Of a stretch of DNA of 64,000 nt, positions 28,097 through 36,064 are shown in pieces (the stretch's first letter is position 1; each line of letters begins with the position of its first letter). This stretch comes from UKL13-2 sp044229235. GTDB taxonomy: Bacteria > Pseudomonadota > Gammaproteobacteria > Burkholderiales > Usitatibacteraceae. A model generated the notes under the pieces. That model was not told the origin of the DNA and made no database searches. It was given only the letters and a program-made list of their open reading frames with translations. A program made the position numbers and the translations under genes. The stretch covers positions 29,448 through 93,447 of the forward strand of contig JBGATH010000014.1 in assembly GCA_044229235.1 (NCBI GenBank), given 5' to 3'.

Positions 28097-28122
28097 CCTT
28101 CCCGGCGAAGGCCGGGACCCAA
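28097..28122 (+). repeat. Solo GC-rich hairpin repeat, family 3
   Basis: TTCCCGGCGAAGGCCGGGA forms a short hairpin and is followed by CCCAAGTTT, as in the pair at 38818-38966. Only one arm is present here. Confidence 0.6.
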
Positions 28123-28185
28123 GTTTCGCAAATTAGGCAAGCTCGACACTCTCCCGAGCAACGCACAAACACCGACAGGACCAAA

Positions 28186-28704
28186 ATGAAATCCCCAACA
28201 CGCCAATTCGCACTCGCACTGATCACCGCCCTGTCACTCGCACTGCCTGCAGCACTGGCCATCGCCCAAACCCCAAAATCCCCCACCCCCGACCAAACCC
28301 GCGCCGAGATCACCGCGCTCCTCAATGATTTCCTGAAACCCGGCAACAACGACAAAGCCGAATGGCACGAACGTTTCTGGGCCGAAGACCTCGTTTACAC
28401 CAGCTCCGCCGGCCTCGTGAAAAACAAAGCCGAGATCCGACAGTCCTTCAAGGACGCCGCCAAACCCGTCACCGAAAAAGCCAACCCCACCATCAAACCG
28501 CCGCCCGCCACCACGGTGTTTTCCGCCGAGGACATCCTGGTGCGGCCCTACGGCGAGATAGCCGCGCTGACATTTCGGCTGGTGGCGAAAGAGGCAGATG
28601 GAAAGGTGACGAACTACCGGAACAGCGGGACGTTTTTATATCGCGGGGGGAAGTGGCAGGCGGTGACTTGGCAGGCGACGAAATTACCCGAAGCATTCAA
28701 ATAG
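28186..28704 (+). CDS. Exported NTF2-like (SnoaL/DUF4440 type) protein
   Basis: A 172-residue protein with a clear signal peptide (ALITALSLALPAALAIAQ). An NTF2-like cone fold follows: TRAEITALLNDFLKPG helix, WHERFWAEDLVYTSSAGLVKNKAEIRQSF, and strands AEDILVRPYGEIAALTFRLVA and YRNSGTFLYRGGKWQAVTWQA. This fold serves as enzyme or ligand-binding domain and the specific role cannot be read from sequence. The codon use matches the high-GC background, and it forms the left border of the AT-richer reverse transcriptase cassette that starts 38 bases later. Confidence 0.8.
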   Translation: MKSPTRQFALALITALSLALPAALAIAQTPKSPTPDQTRAEITALLNDFLKPGNNDKAEWHERFWAEDLVYTSSAGLVKNKAEIRQSFKDAAKPVTEKANPTIKPPPATTVFSAEDILVRPYGEIAALTFRLVAKEADGKVTNYRNSGTFLYRGGKWQAVTWQATKLPEAFK

Positions 28705-28742
28705 TGCCGATCCGCGAATCAGAAAGCCTTGTCGGCTATCGC

Positions 28743-30392
28743 ATGAACATAGAAATCGGCCAAGTATCGCTTGACAGTTCGTTACTGAACGCTAGGCTTC
28801 GCGTTGACCTCCGGGACGACTGGTTCCCCGATCCGCTTGGATACGAAGACATGTTCAGTGAAGGTCTCATCGCAGAAATACTGAACACCAACTACGAACA
28901 GAATCACGGCACCTACGTTGCATCAAACCGTACGCTTTACAACATCCCCAAAACCGGATTCACGCTGCGATATGCCCTTGAAACCAGCCTCAGTGACCGC
29001 GCGCTTTATCATGGACTAGTTTCCTTCCTAATGCCGTTTTACGACGCACACATTCCATGGAATGTGTTTTCGCATCGCTATGACTATGAGAAAGAACGTA
29101 GCCGAAATAAATACCTGTTCAAACCTAGCATTGAATCGTGGAAGAATTTTGTAGGGGCCGCGACAAGTGCGGTGTCCTCCGACAACTGGCTGCTGTCGAC
29201 TGACCTAAGCAACTATTTCGAGAACATTGAACTATCTATTTTAAAGCAGTCGCTTCTTCAATTAGTTCCGAAATTAGATGTCGACGTCAGAGGGAAAAGT
29301 GACGTCCGTGCGCACATTGACTTCTTGTTTTCCTCGTTAGCGAAGTGGACGTTTTCCGCTGATCGAGGATTACCACAAAACAGAGACGCATCGTCTTTCT
29401 TGGCAAATGTCTATATGCGGCAAGTTGACCTCGCAATGATTGAGCTTGGATATGGCGAACGGTATTTTCGCTACATGGATGACATAAAAATCATTTGTAG
29501 CGATGAATTTCAAGCACGCTTGGCACTAAAGCAACTGAGCATCGCACTTCGCCCGCTCGGTCTCACCATAAACGCGAAGAAGACGGCCATCGTGCCTGGC
29601 ACCGATGCTGAACAGATTGCGAAATGCCTCGACCAACAAAAGAGCGCAGTGGAACAAATGGACTCGATGTGGCGACAAAAGACGCGTAGTAGCCTGTTTG
29701 CACTGATTCCCCAATTGCGGACACGAATATTGCAGCTTGTCGGCGCAGGAGAGGTCGATTCTCGTGAATTTCGATACTGTATTAAGCGGCTCGAGTTGTT
29801 GATCCGATACAAGGATCTGTATGTGCCGAAACAATTCTATGCGGGTATCACATACGCGATCTCAACAGCCGTTGTGAAATACCCCGCCTCGACCGATCAG
29901 TATGTCCGCTACCTAAGCGCTGCGGAGACAACCGAGACGGAGCTATCGCCAATCGTCGACTATTTACTAAGCGAATCCCAGTCAATTTACTCTTGGCAAA
30001 ACTACCGGCTCTGGCTACTTCTCGTTGAAAAGAAGTTATCCACGCCCGCGCTGCTAGAGCGCGCGCGAAAGCTGGTTAGAACGGCAGATTCGCCGAACAG
30101 AGCCGCCGCGAGTGTCTTTCTTGGCTGCTGTGGCACAGAGGACGATCGAATCCTTGTTGCGGAAAACTTTAGGACGCTCGACAGTTTTCTCGGGCAGCGC
30201 GCAGCATTGCTGGCAATTCACGAATTGCCTTTTAAACCGCACGTGACTACCTCTGTGAGGCCGCATATCCGTCCTGATCTTTTTGGTGTTTATAGAGCAC
30301 TCAAGAAATCTAAACGGAGAGGGGCATACATTCAACCAAAGGAAGACTTGCACTTTGACTCAGGTGATCGAGATGAGGTCGCGTATGAATGA
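28743..30392 (+). CDS. Reverse transcriptase, unknown-group/Abi-like
   Basis: A 549-residue protein. The RT domain spans about residues 65-290: a fingers segment (KYLFKPSIESWKNF), motif A with the first catalytic Asp (LLSTDLSNYFENI, D154), motif B region RGLPQNRDASSFLANVYM (208-225), and motif C YFRYMDDIKII with D246/D247. Residues 290-549 are helix-rich with no maturase, nuclease or primase signature, which recalls the C-terminal helical domain of abortive-infection RTs. No intron RNA, msr-msd or DGR template is evident, so it is probably not a group II intron, retron or DGR enzyme. ATG 28743 is assumed (GTG 28704 also possible); the Shine-Dalgarno is weak. The last 8 bases overlap the next gene, a DNA polymerase. 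Its base composition is clearly AT-richer than its neighbours. Confidence 0.88.
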   Translation: MNIEIGQVSLDSSLLNARLRVDLRDDWFPDPLGYEDMFSEGLIAEILNTNYEQNHGTYVASNRTLYNIPKTGFTLRYALETSLSDRALYHGLVSFLMPFYDAHIPWNVFSHRYDYEKERSRNKYLFKPSIESWKNFVGAATSAVSSDNWLLSTDLSNYFENIELSILKQSLLQLVPKLDVDVRGKSDVRAHIDFLFSSLAKWTFSADRGLPQNRDASSFLANVYMRQVDLAMIELGYGERYFRYMDDIKIICSDEFQARLALKQLSIALRPLGLTINAKKTAIVPGTDAEQIAKCLDQQKSAVEQMDSMWRQKTRSSLFALIPQLRTRILQLVGAGEVDSREFRYCIKRLELLIRYKDLYVPKQFYAGITYAISTAVVKYPASTDQYVRYLSAAETTETELSPIVDYLLSESQSIYSWQNYRLWLLLVEKKLSTPALLERARKLVRTADSPNRAAASVFLGCCGTEDDRILVAENFRTLDSFLGQRAALLAIHELPFKPHVTTSVRPHIRPDLFGVYRALKKSKRRGAYIQPKEDLHFDSGDRDEVAYE

Positions 30393-31995
30393 CCCACTTT
30401 TCTTGGCACATTTGATTGATAGGTTCTCCCCAGGCGCAATCGCCTTTGTCGTCATGGAAAATGGCCAAGCCAATTCACGATTGACCCTCAAAGACCTGAG
30501 CGAACTAGATGTGCCGATCGTTACGCATGATGTCACTCAAGTAGTTGAGTGCTTTCGATATTCAGATACCCCATTGCCTGCCAACCTCGTCGAAATTGGT
30601 GATGCTCTTAAATTCAGGTCGCAACTTTCTCGCGACCAGGGTGGCGAGCCTCAATGGAGCGTATGGAAAGCAGCAAGCGAACTTTTCGATAAACATGGTG
30701 ATGCGAAACTGTTGTCGCAACTTCAAGACGCGAAACTCGACCCCCCAAGTCGCGGTCAAGTAGTTTCTCTACTTTCGTCAGCCTGCAGTGCGCTCGAGAA
30801 GCTTTGGCAACAGTTGGTAGTTGATCTTGAGCAAGTCGGGGAACGAGTCCGCTTTTGTGAGTATGAAATGCGTATTCAGCAGATTTTTCACTACCGACAG
30901 TATTTTGGTATCCGCGTCAATGAGAATCTCTTGCAGGAGCATATTGACTCTGCAAAGCGGGATAAGTTTTCCGCCTTCCGTAAGTTGGCAGCCTGCATGG
31001 GTATGAATCCGACGGGAATGCCGCTAGCGAGCATCGTCCAAAAACTCAAACGTACCGATGCCTCACACCTCGTTGAGTTCGCGGACTTGCAACTTCTCGA
31101 GGACTACATTGAATTGGCAAGCGCACGGTCAAAGACCGCGAGTCTGCTCCTTGAGTACACGAAAGCCGAGAGAGACTTGAAGGTACTACTTAAGGTGCGC
31201 ACGAATGATGATCGAATACATCCGAAGTTTCAATGTCATGGAACAATCACGTCTCGAATCCTCGTTGCAGATCCGGGATTGCAGCAGCTTAGGCGCAAGT
31301 TTCGCGACATCCTACTTCCCGAAAGTGGGAAAACACTGATCTATCTTGACTTTGCACAATTTGAGCCGGGAATACTCGCGAGCATGAGCAATGATGGCGA
31401 ACTAATTGCCGCATACAACTCGGCCGATCTCTATACCGCGCTTTCAGTTGCTGTATTTGGAACGGAGGAACACCGTACCCTCGCAAAGCGCGTCTTTCTC
31501 TCATTTTGCTTCGGGATGAGTCTGACTGGGATTGCAAAGCTTCTCGCCGGTGCGGAGGGTACGGCGGCAGATCGCGACAGGTACGCGAAAATTATTGACG
31601 CGTACTTTTCCAAGTTTCCTGCCATTTCAGTTTTTCGGAGGGAAAAGGAAGCAGAGTTGCAGCGAGAGGGCAAGGTTGGCACCCTTCTCGGGAATTTTAG
31701 GGCGCGGCGAGGCTCATCAGAGCTATCGCCCAAGGAACGAAGATGGTCACTCAGCCAAGCTGTGCAAGGCACCGCTTCACTAATCTTCAAGGACGCGTTG
31801 TTACGTATCCAGAGCGATTTCGGAAATGAGGCAATCTTGCTACCAATGCACGATGCAGTGTTGCTTCAAGCAAGCGATTCACCCGACGAGCAGTCTCATG
31901 TTAGGGAGACTGCCAAGCGCCGTATGGAGCAAGCCTTTGTCCATTGGTGCCCGCAGGTTTCTCCCAAAATTTCTTATGGTGGATTTGTGAACTAA
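30385..31995 (+). CDS. Family A DNA polymerase-like protein paired with the RT
   Basis: Proposed 536-residue protein. The C-terminal 270 residues are a PolA palm/fingers region: CHGTITSRILVADPGLQQLRR (template/primer block), motif A YLDFAQFEPGILASMS (D322), O-helix RTLAKRVFLSFCFGMSLTGIA (R364, K368), QAVQGTASLIFKDALLRI, and motif C LLPMHDAVLLQ (D490). Both metal-binding Asp are kept. Deviations: Phe replaces the usual O-helix Tyr, and HDA replaces HDE. The N-terminal 250 residues match no exonuclease motif I know. ATG 30385 overlaps the RT gene by 8 bases; ATG 30373 is an alternative with AGGTGA in front. It probably acts with the RT, for example copying the RT product to double-stranded DNA. 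Confidence 0.85.
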   Translation: MNDPLFLAHLIDRFSPGAIAFVVMENGQANSRLTLKDLSELDVPIVTHDVTQVVECFRYSDTPLPANLVEIGDALKFRSQLSRDQGGEPQWSVWKAASELFDKHGDAKLLSQLQDAKLDPPSRGQVVSLLSSACSALEKLWQQLVVDLEQVGERVRFCEYEMRIQQIFHYRQYFGIRVNENLLQEHIDSAKRDKFSAFRKLAACMGMNPTGMPLASIVQKLKRTDASHLVEFADLQLLEDYIELASARSKTASLLLEYTKAERDLKVLLKVRTNDDRIHPKFQCHGTITSRILVADPGLQQLRRKFRDILLPESGKTLIYLDFAQFEPGILASMSNDGELIAAYNSADLYTALSVAVFGTEEHRTLAKRVFLSFCFGMSLTGIAKLLAGAEGTAADRDRYAKIIDAYFSKFPAISVFRREKEAELQREGKVGTLLGNFRARRGSSELSPKERRWSLSQAVQGTASLIFKDALLRIQSDFGNEAILLPMHDAVLLQASDSPDEQSHVRETAKRRMEQAFVHWCPQVSPKISYGGFVN

Positions 31996-32080
31996 TAGAG
32001 TCAGACACCATTCTTGGCGCTGCGTAAAGACACGCTGGCCCGCATAGCATCATTCAACCAATAACAGTCAGGGAACTATC

Positions 32081-32530
32081 TTGATCCACTTCACCCTCAA
32101 GCTCGTCACGTTCTACGCCGCCCTCACCTTCACAGCATTCGCGGCCGACATGCCCATCAGCACCGACGGCACCGATCCGAAAACATGGGACCCGAAGCTC
32201 GATGCGGTCAAGTCCGGTGCGAAAAATCACAAGATCATCTTTGAGGACAAGGAAATCCGCGTGCTGTCGGTCACCGTCGAGCCGGGCGAGGTGGAGGTGG
32301 CGCATCATCACCAGTGGCCCAGCGTCATCGTCTATGACCGGCCGGTGAAGAGCGAGAACCGCGATGCGAATGGCAAGCTGCTGCCATCCAAGGCGCCGCC
32401 ACCGGGCAAGCGTGAATTGCCGCTGACGTTCCGTGTGCCGCCCGAGGCCGCGCATTCGGTGAGCAATCTCGATACGGTTCCACTGCACCTGATTCGTGTC
32501 GAGTTCAAGAACGGTTTTCCGAAGGAGTAA
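32081..32530 (+). CDS. Exported cupin-like protein
   Basis: A 149-residue protein starting at TTG, seven bases after AGGGA. A short signal peptide (LKLVTFYAALTFTAFAAD) precedes a small beta-barrel with a cupin-type histidine cluster (VEPGEVEVAHHHQWPSVIVYD) and a second block (FRVPPEAAHSVSNLDTVPLHLIRVEF). The metal-site HHH suggests a metal-dependent cupin, but the enzyme activity is not predictable. Composition returns to the high-GC background here, so the gene marks the right border of the RT-polymerase cassette. A similar cupin gene occurs at 36992. Confidence 0.75.
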   Translation: MIHFTLKLVTFYAALTFTAFAADMPISTDGTDPKTWDPKLDAVKSGAKNHKIIFEDKEIRVLSVTVEPGEVEVAHHHQWPSVIVYDRPVKSENRDANGKLLPSKAPPPGKRELPLTFRVPPEAAHSVSNLDTVPLHLIRVEFKNGFPKE

Positions 32531-32594
32531 CGGTACGTTGCCCGGGGTCAGACGCCAGGATTTCTTTTCTACACAGGCAACCAACTTCACCACG

Positions 32595-32921
32595 ATGGAA
32601 ATCGAGCTCCTCCGCTTCGTGAACGGCGCTTTCGTCATCGCCGGCCCCATTCTGCTGATCGGCCCCCTGATCCGCAAAGGCCGCCTGCTCTGGCTGTGGC
32701 TGCCGCTGATCTTCACGGCGTGCCTCGCATCGCATTTCTACGTGTACCAGGAGAAGTTTCCATGGGACAGCGCCCTGCTGCGCGCGGGGATCGTGTCAAC
32801 AGTGGTGATGGCATTCGGCTGGGCGATGGCAGTGACCATGCGTAAATACGAGGCAAACGAGGCGAAACAAGCACGCGACTCGACGACGCCGCTTCAATCG
32901 CACGGGAAGGCAAATGACTGA
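32595..32921 (+). CDS. Small membrane protein of unknown function
   Basis: A 108-residue protein with three hydrophobic segments (FVNGAFVIAGPILLIGPLI, LWLWLPLIFTACLASHFYVY, AGIVSTVVMAFGWAMAV) and a charged C-terminal tail. No family was recognised. It is probably translated with the next gene, whose ATG overlaps its end by 8 bases. Confidence 0.6.
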   Translation: MEIELLRFVNGAFVIAGPILLIGPLIRKGRLLWLWLPLIFTACLASHFYVYQEKFPWDSALLRAGIVSTVVMAFGWAMAVTMRKYEANEAKQARDSTTPLQSHGKAND

Positions 32922-34080
32922 TCGAGCGCCGCAAGACCGGCGCGCGTTCCTCCAATGCGCTGCCGCCACCAGCCTCGCGCTCGCCGGGTTGGGTGCCTCC
33001 GAAGCCGCCGACCCTGTCACCATCGCCGAACCCCTTCCCCGCCGGCGCCTCATCATTGACACGCTCGGCGGCATTTCCAATCCGAATGCGTCCGAAGCAT
33101 TCATCGGGGGCCCGGATCAGGGCATCGATGCGCGTGCCATTGCCGACGCGCGCGCGGCCGGACTCACCGCCTTCAACCAAACCATGGGTTACTGGTCCGG
33201 CAAGGACGATCCTTTCGAGCTTTCGGTGAAGGACGTGGCGCTGTGGGATGCGCTGATCCGCCGCAAATCCGATGCGCTCATCAAGGTGTGGTCGGCCGTG
33301 GACATCCGCCGCGCGCACCAGGAAAACAAGCTGGGCGTGATCTACGGCTTCCAGAATGCGGCGCAACTGGGCAGCGATGTGCGGCGCGTGGAGACGTTTG
33401 CCAACCTCGGCGTGCGCGTGATCCAGCTGACCTACAACATCCGCAATGCGCTCGGCGATGGCGCAGCGATGGCCGAGAACAAAGGCCTCACCGATTTCGG
33501 TCGCGAGGTGGTGGCGGCACTCAACCAGCAACGCGTGCTGGTGGACCTCAGCCACAGCGGCGAGAACACCTGCCTCGACGCACTGGCCGCTTCGAAGCAG
33601 CCGGTCGCCATTACCCACACCGGCTGCCGCGCGCTGGCCGACCTGCCGCGCAACAAATCCGACCGCGAACTGAAACTGCTGGCCGACAAGGGCGGCTACG
33701 TCGGCATTTACTGGATGCCCTTCCTGGCCATCGGCCGCCAGCCAGTGGCCGCCGACCTCATCGCCCACATTGAACACGCCATCAAGGTCTGCGGCGAAGA
33801 CCAGGTGGGCATCGGCACCGACGGCACTGTCCCCGGCATCGACGACATGACCGGCTTCATGTCGCGCCACAAGAAAGATATTGAAAACCGCCGCAAGCTC
33901 GGCATCAACGCGCCGGGCGAAAGCGCCGACATCGTCACCTTCCTGCCTGACCTGGTCGGGCCAACGAAATTCCTGAAGCTGGCTGACCTGCTGGCCAAGC
34001 GCGGGCATTCGAGCGCGAGGATTGAGAAGGTATTGGGGTTGAACTTTCTCGGGGTTGCGCAGAGGGTTTGGGGGGCGTGA
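32914..34080 (+). CDS. Tat-exported M19 (renal dipeptidase-like) protein with incomplete metal site
   Basis: A 388-residue protein. The Tat signal is DRRAFLQCAAATSLALAGLG. The M19 amidohydrolase barrel shows LVDLSH (H214), ITHTG (H235) and VGIGTDG (D303). However, the N-terminal HxD pair of active dipeptidases is replaced by IIDTLGG (49-53), and the bridging Glu region reads YGFQNA. Classical membrane dipeptidases need those residues for a two-zinc site, so this member may bind one metal, use a different chemistry, or be inactive. GGGAAGG precedes the ATG, which overlaps the upstream gene by 8 bases; the stop overlaps the next ATG as ATGA-type coupling. Confidence 0.83.
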   Translation: MTDRAPQDRRAFLQCAAATSLALAGLGASEAADPVTIAEPLPRRRLIIDTLGGISNPNASEAFIGGPDQGIDARAIADARAAGLTAFNQTMGYWSGKDDPFELSVKDVALWDALIRRKSDALIKVWSAVDIRRAHQENKLGVIYGFQNAAQLGSDVRRVETFANLGVRVIQLTYNIRNALGDGAAMAENKGLTDFGREVVAALNQQRVLVDLSHSGENTCLDALAASKQPVAITHTGCRALADLPRNKSDRELKLLADKGGYVGIYWMPFLAIGRQPVAADLIAHIEHAIKVCGEDQVGIGTDGTVPGIDDMTGFMSRHKKDIENRRKLGINAPGESADIVTFLPDLVGPTKFLKLADLLAKRGHSSARIEKVLGLNFLGVAQRVWGA

Positions 34081-34643
34081 TGAGTGCAAACGGGTTGACG
34101 ACGGCCTGGGCTGCGGTAGCGATGGGACTCGCTGGTTGCGCTGCGTCGCCGCCACCACCTCCGCCCCCGCCCAATCCGCCGCCCTTGGCAAGCGAAATGG
34201 CCAAGGCGCTGCTGCGTCAGGCATTGAATGAAGTTGAGATGCTGAAACTTCGTGAAGCCCAGCGCCAGCGCGATGACGTGGACCTCGGCTGCCTTACTGC
34301 CGAGCACCGCACCGAGTTCAAGCAGCGCGAGCTGCAGTCGACGACCAGCATCGCCCGAGAATCGATTGAGCGAATGTCGTTCGCCATGCAACGCCAATCC
34401 CCGGCGGCGCACAAAGAGCGTGTCGCCGCGCAATACACGCTCGATCGTTGCGAGGCGGCTCTGCCTGCAGGCACGGACCAGAGCAGCGCGTGTATCGCAG
34501 AGCGTGCGGAACTCGCCAAGTTGAGCCTGAACACATCACCGCCGCAGGAACTGCCGGTCCAGATGCGCGATTTGCTGACCCGGATGGCCAGGGCAAGAGC
34601 CGCTATTCGCGCCGAGTATCCGGCTTGCGATAAGGTGCAGTGA
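34080..34643 (+). CDS. Lipoprotein with proline run
   Basis: A 187-residue protein. A lipobox is visible (AMGLAGC, Cys at about residue 21), followed by eight consecutive prolines and a charged helical body (EMAKALLRQALNEVEMLKLREAQRQRDD). Four further Cys could make disulfides. It overlaps the M19 gene by one base, so the pair is probably one unit: an exported peptidase homologue and an envelope lipoprotein. The last 25 codons have a diverged copy at 38691-38765. No known family. Confidence 0.65.
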   Translation: MSANGLTTAWAAVAMGLAGCAASPPPPPPPPNPPPLASEMAKALLRQALNEVEMLKLREAQRQRDDVDLGCLTAEHRTEFKQRELQSTTSIARESIERMSFAMQRQSPAAHKERVAAQYTLDRCEAALPAGTDQSSACIAERAELAKLSLNTSPPQELPVQMRDLLTRMARARAAIRAEYPACDKVQ

Positions 34644-34667
34644 CAGAGTCGTTCAGCACTCGCGTTT

Positions 34668-34758
34668 CCGTTCGCCCTGAGGCGCTCGAAGGGCCTCGCC
34701 GCGTGCAATCAATCAGGCCGTTTCAGTGACGGTGCTTCGACAGGCTCAGCACGAACGG
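34668..34758. repeat. Inverted pair with TTCGACAGGCTCAG-type sequence
   Basis: CCGTTCGCCCTGAGGCGCTCGAAGGG at 34668-34693 and GTGCTTCGACAGGCTCAGCACGAACGG at about 34733-34758 are imperfect inverted relatives. The second is of the TTCGACAGGCTCAG class often seen dispersed in proteobacterial intergenic DNA. It lies between convergent genes. Confidence 0.6.
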
Positions 34759-34801
34759 GGATGTATGCCGGTATTCCAGCACGGAACGGCGGCAATGAAC
34801 C

Positions 34802-34862
34802 CGAGCACTGGTGCGCTTCTTCAGGCCTTTTTGACCGGGGAAGCGCGCCAGTGCTGGGGTTT
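34802..34862. repeat. REP-like palindrome, family 1
   Basis: The left arm GAGCACTGGTGCGC and right arm GCGCGCCAGTGCTGG flank a short loop. It lies 12 bases before the end of the patatin gene on the opposite strand, between convergent genes. Confidence 0.8.
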
Positions 34863-34874
34863 GAAGGATTGCCG

Positions 34875-36056
34875 CTAGATGTCGTCGTGCACGATCACGC
34901 CGACCATGGTGTCCACCGGCCGCTCCCACGGCGCGATCTCCAGCAGGCGCCGTGCTTCGGCGATGCCCGCATGCATGCGCGTGCGGATGCCGGCCGGCGT
35001 GAAGTCGATGTCCTTGAGCTGGTCTTCGCCTTCGCGCGGCGGCGCCACCAGCGGCACCACGTGCATGGTCGTGCCGCAGCCCCAGGAGGCGAGCTCGCGA
35101 ATGGTCTCCGACTGTGCCAGCTTGGCCGGCACCTGCTGTGCAAGTTCGCGAATGATGTGCCGCAGGTGATGGATTTGCTGCTGGCGGACGATGTGGCTGC
35201 GCGCGCGGCTGGCGTACTGAATATCCTTCTCGCGACCCATGACTTCCCAGAGCGTTTCCGGCTCCGGTCCATCGGGGTTCCACAAATTCACGGTGAAGAT
35301 CAGCGAGTCGCGGCGCGGCTTGTCGTCGAGCACGGCTTCGATGGGCGTGTTGGAATAAATGCCGCCGTCCCAATACGGATCGCCGTCGATGCGCACCGCG
35401 GCGAAGGCGGGCGGCAGTGCACCCGAGGCCATGATGTGCTCAAGCGTGATGATTTCCTCACGGCTGTCGAAGTAGCGCATCTCGCCGGTACTGGCATTGA
35501 CGGCTCCCACGGTCAGCCGCGTACGGCGGCTGTTGAGGTAATCAAGGTCAACCAGCTGCGACAACGTGTCGCGCAGCGGAGCCGTGGAGTAATAGGCGGC
35601 CTGCTCGATGCCGACGCGCGCGTGCGTGCCCAACAGGCCGTTGTTGTTCGGCGTGAAGAACGTGGGAATGCCCTTCATGAACGTGCTGGCGTTGGCCAGG
35701 GCATGCCCGAAGGCCGAAAACAGCGCCGGCATTTCTGCGCCCGCGCGTTGCTGTACGCCCTCCCAGAACGCGTGCAAGCGCTCCATGCGCCGCTCCGGCG
35801 GATTGCCGGCGATGATGCCGCCGTTGATGGCACCAATGGAGGTGCCGATCACCCAGTCCGGGTCGATGCCGGCTTCGTGCAGCGACTGGTACGCGCCCAC
35901 CTGGAATGCGCCCAGCGCGCCGCCGCCCTGCAGCACCAGCACGACTTGCCCCGGATGCACGGTGCGCAAGCGTGGCGTTCCCGCTGCCGTCGTGCGTGGT
36001 GACGCGGTGCGCGGACGCGCGGCACGCCGGGTTTTTGCTGCGGACGACCTGGCCAT
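34875..36056 (-). CDS. Patatin-like phospholipase
   Basis: A lipid acyl hydrolase of about 393 residues. After a basic, low-complexity N-terminus comes VVLVLQGGGALGAFQVGAYQSL (oxyanion GGGxLG), VIGTSIGAINGGIIAG with the nucleophile Ser in GTSIG, and DPYWDGGIYSNTPIEAVLDD with the catalytic Asp in DGG. The C-terminal region holds a conserved block (ASRARSHIVRQQQIHHL). I start at ATG 36056, with GAAGTGA eight bases upstream; GTG 36068 would overlap the DUF302 gene by four bases. Bacterial patatins with no signal peptide act on membrane phospholipids or host lipids; the substrate here is unknown. Confidence 0.87.
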   Translation of the reverse strand: MARSSAAKTRRAARPRTASPRTTAAGTPRLRTVHPGQVVLVLQGGGALGAFQVGAYQSLHEAGIDPDWVIGTSIGAINGGIIAGNPPERRMERLHAFWEGVQQRAGAEMPALFSAFGHALANASTFMKGIPTFFTPNNNGLLGTHARVGIEQAAYYSTAPLRDTLSQLVDLDYLNSRRTRLTVGAVNASTGEMRYFDSREEIITLEHIMASGALPPAFAAVRIDGDPYWDGGIYSNTPIEAVLDDKPRRDSLIFTVNLWNPDGPEPETLWEVMGREKDIQYASRARSHIVRQQQIHHLRHIIRELAQQVPAKLAQSETIRELASWGCGTTMHVVPLVAPPREGEDQLKDIDFTPAGIRTRMHAGIAEARRLLEIAPWERPVDTMVGVIVHDDI

Positions 36057-36064
36057 GGCGCGGG

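Noticed and set aside
28362..28742. Upstream extension of the RT frame
   Set aside because: It runs through the NTF2-like gene in another frame, and the composition and sequence there belong to that gene; the RT-like sequence starts at about 28743.
28705..30392. Retron, group II intron or diversity-generating retroelement
   Set aside because: No room for an msr-msd before the RT, no intron domain V or maturase/HNH region, and no template/variable repeat pair or Avd-like gene was found.
28690..32060. CATTCAA on both sides of the RT-polymerase cassette as a target duplication
   Set aside because: Seven bases are expected to match by chance between two such windows, and the positions are not at symmetric distances from the genes.
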